Assembly: GCA_013398015.1 (NCBI GenBank)
Contig: VZRR01009906.1
Coordinates: 797,695-861,694, forward strand
Direction of reading: 5' to 3'
Source of the DNA: Oreocharis arfaki
Lineage: Eukaryota > Chordata > Aves > Passeriformes > Paramythiidae
DNA: 64,000 nucleotides
Under the pieces are notes generated by a model. The model did no database searches. It was not told the origin of the DNA and was given only the letters and a program-made list of their open reading frames with translations. Made by a program: the position numbers and the translations under genes. Positions 63,541-64,000 of the stretch are shown in pieces. How positions within the stretch are numbered: the first letter of the stretch is position 1; each line of letters opens with the position of its first letter.

Positions 63541-64000
63541 GTGTCTTGGGTTTATGTGGCCAGCTCTTGGCAGCAGGGGTGTCACAGGCGTGGCTTCTGT
63601 GAGAAGCTGCTGGAAGCTCCCTCCATGTCCATCAGAGCCAACGCCAGCCAGCTCCAAGATGGACCTGCTACTGGCCAAGACTGAGCCCATCAGGAATGGT
63701 GGAGACACCTCTGTGATAACATATTTGAGGAAAAAAAACAGTTTTGTGCAGGTGTAATCGCAGGCAGAGAAGAGCAGGGTGAGAACATGTGAGAGGAACA
63801 ACTCTGACACAAGGTGAGCGGAGGAGTATGGGCAGGAGGTGCTCCAGGCGCTGGAGCCTAGATTCTCCTGCAGCCCGTGGTGCAGCCCATGGTGAAGCAG
63901 CTGTGCCCCTGCAGCCCATGGAGGAGACTCAAGCTGGAGTAAGCAGATGCCTGAGAGGAGGCTGAGAGTCCCGGGGAGGCCCATGCTGGAATAGGCTCCT
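63541..64000 (+). mobile_element. ERV long terminal repeat (runs off the window)
   Basis: From GTGTCTTGGGTTTATGTGGC onward the sequence resembles an endogenous-retrovirus LTR family I recall as abundant in songbirds. Landmarks are GGCTTCTGTGAGAAGCTGCT, CCAAGATGGACCTGC, a TATA-like ATAACATATTTGAGG region near 63720, and repeated CTGCAGCCC(A/G)TGG units at 63870-63930. The 3' end lies outside the window. I do not assert a family name. Open frames across it on both strands are shadows. Confidence 0.7.

Noticed and set aside
63481..63984. 167-codon minus-strand frame
   Set aside because: It runs through the LTR in antisense; LTRs are non-coding and the frame has no domain.

Overview
This window is vertebrate nuclear DNA, almost certainly from a bird and probably a songbird. 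Two split genes with canonical GT-AG introns sit in AT-rich, repeat-poor sequence. The interspersed repeats are mostly short 5'-truncated CR1 LINE copies with the typical avian 3' end. A long terminal repeat at the right edge resembles, from memory, a family common in songbird genomes. There are no bacterial-type features. One 458-base assembly gap (35844-36301) and one single N (31408) are present.

Layout: 1-7309 is non-coding flank with a CR1 fragment at the left edge. 7310-31222 is KLHL15 on the minus strand. Its long AT-rich 3' UTR ends near 7310, the kelch-domain exon is 12957-14066, the BTB/BACK exon is 22536-23247, and the untranslated first exon probably lies in the CpG island at 30880-31930. 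31930-35290 is the spacer between the two promoters, with a CR1 copy and two adjacent hairpins. 35290-36420 is the CpG-island promoter of EIF2S3, with the gap in its middle. EIF2S3 follows on the plus strand: 11 of its 12 coding exons are readable (38333-49456) and exon 1, about 23 codons, is lost in the gap. 49830-64000 is the 3' flank. It holds a 191-nt homopyrimidine tract, an old L3/CR1-type LINE split by a putative solo LTR, two more CR1 pieces, and the songbird-type LTR.

The two genes are divergent neighbours. KLHL15 is a CUL3 ubiquitin-ligase substrate adaptor; EIF2S3 is the GTP-binding gamma subunit of eIF2, which delivers initiator Met-tRNA to the 40S ribosome. They share no pathway that I know of. 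The same divergent pair lies side by side on the human X chromosome (Xp22.11), so this is an old conserved linkage that is autosomal in birds. Both proteins rebuild to their expected length: KLHL15 to 604 aa, and EIF2S3 to 449 visible residues plus about 23 from the missing exon, giving 472.

I found no convincing new gene system. The most unusual observation is a decayed partial duplicate of EIF2S3 exon 3 and its upstream intron, about 900 bp upstream of the real exon, with a stop where the P-loop glycine should be. Other items worth a look are a perfect 13-bp hairpin in the KLHL15 3' UTR, nested inverted repeats abutting the EIF2S3 exon 7 acceptor, twin hairpins between the promoters, and an LTR apparently inserted in the catalytic region of a dead LINE reverse transcriptase.
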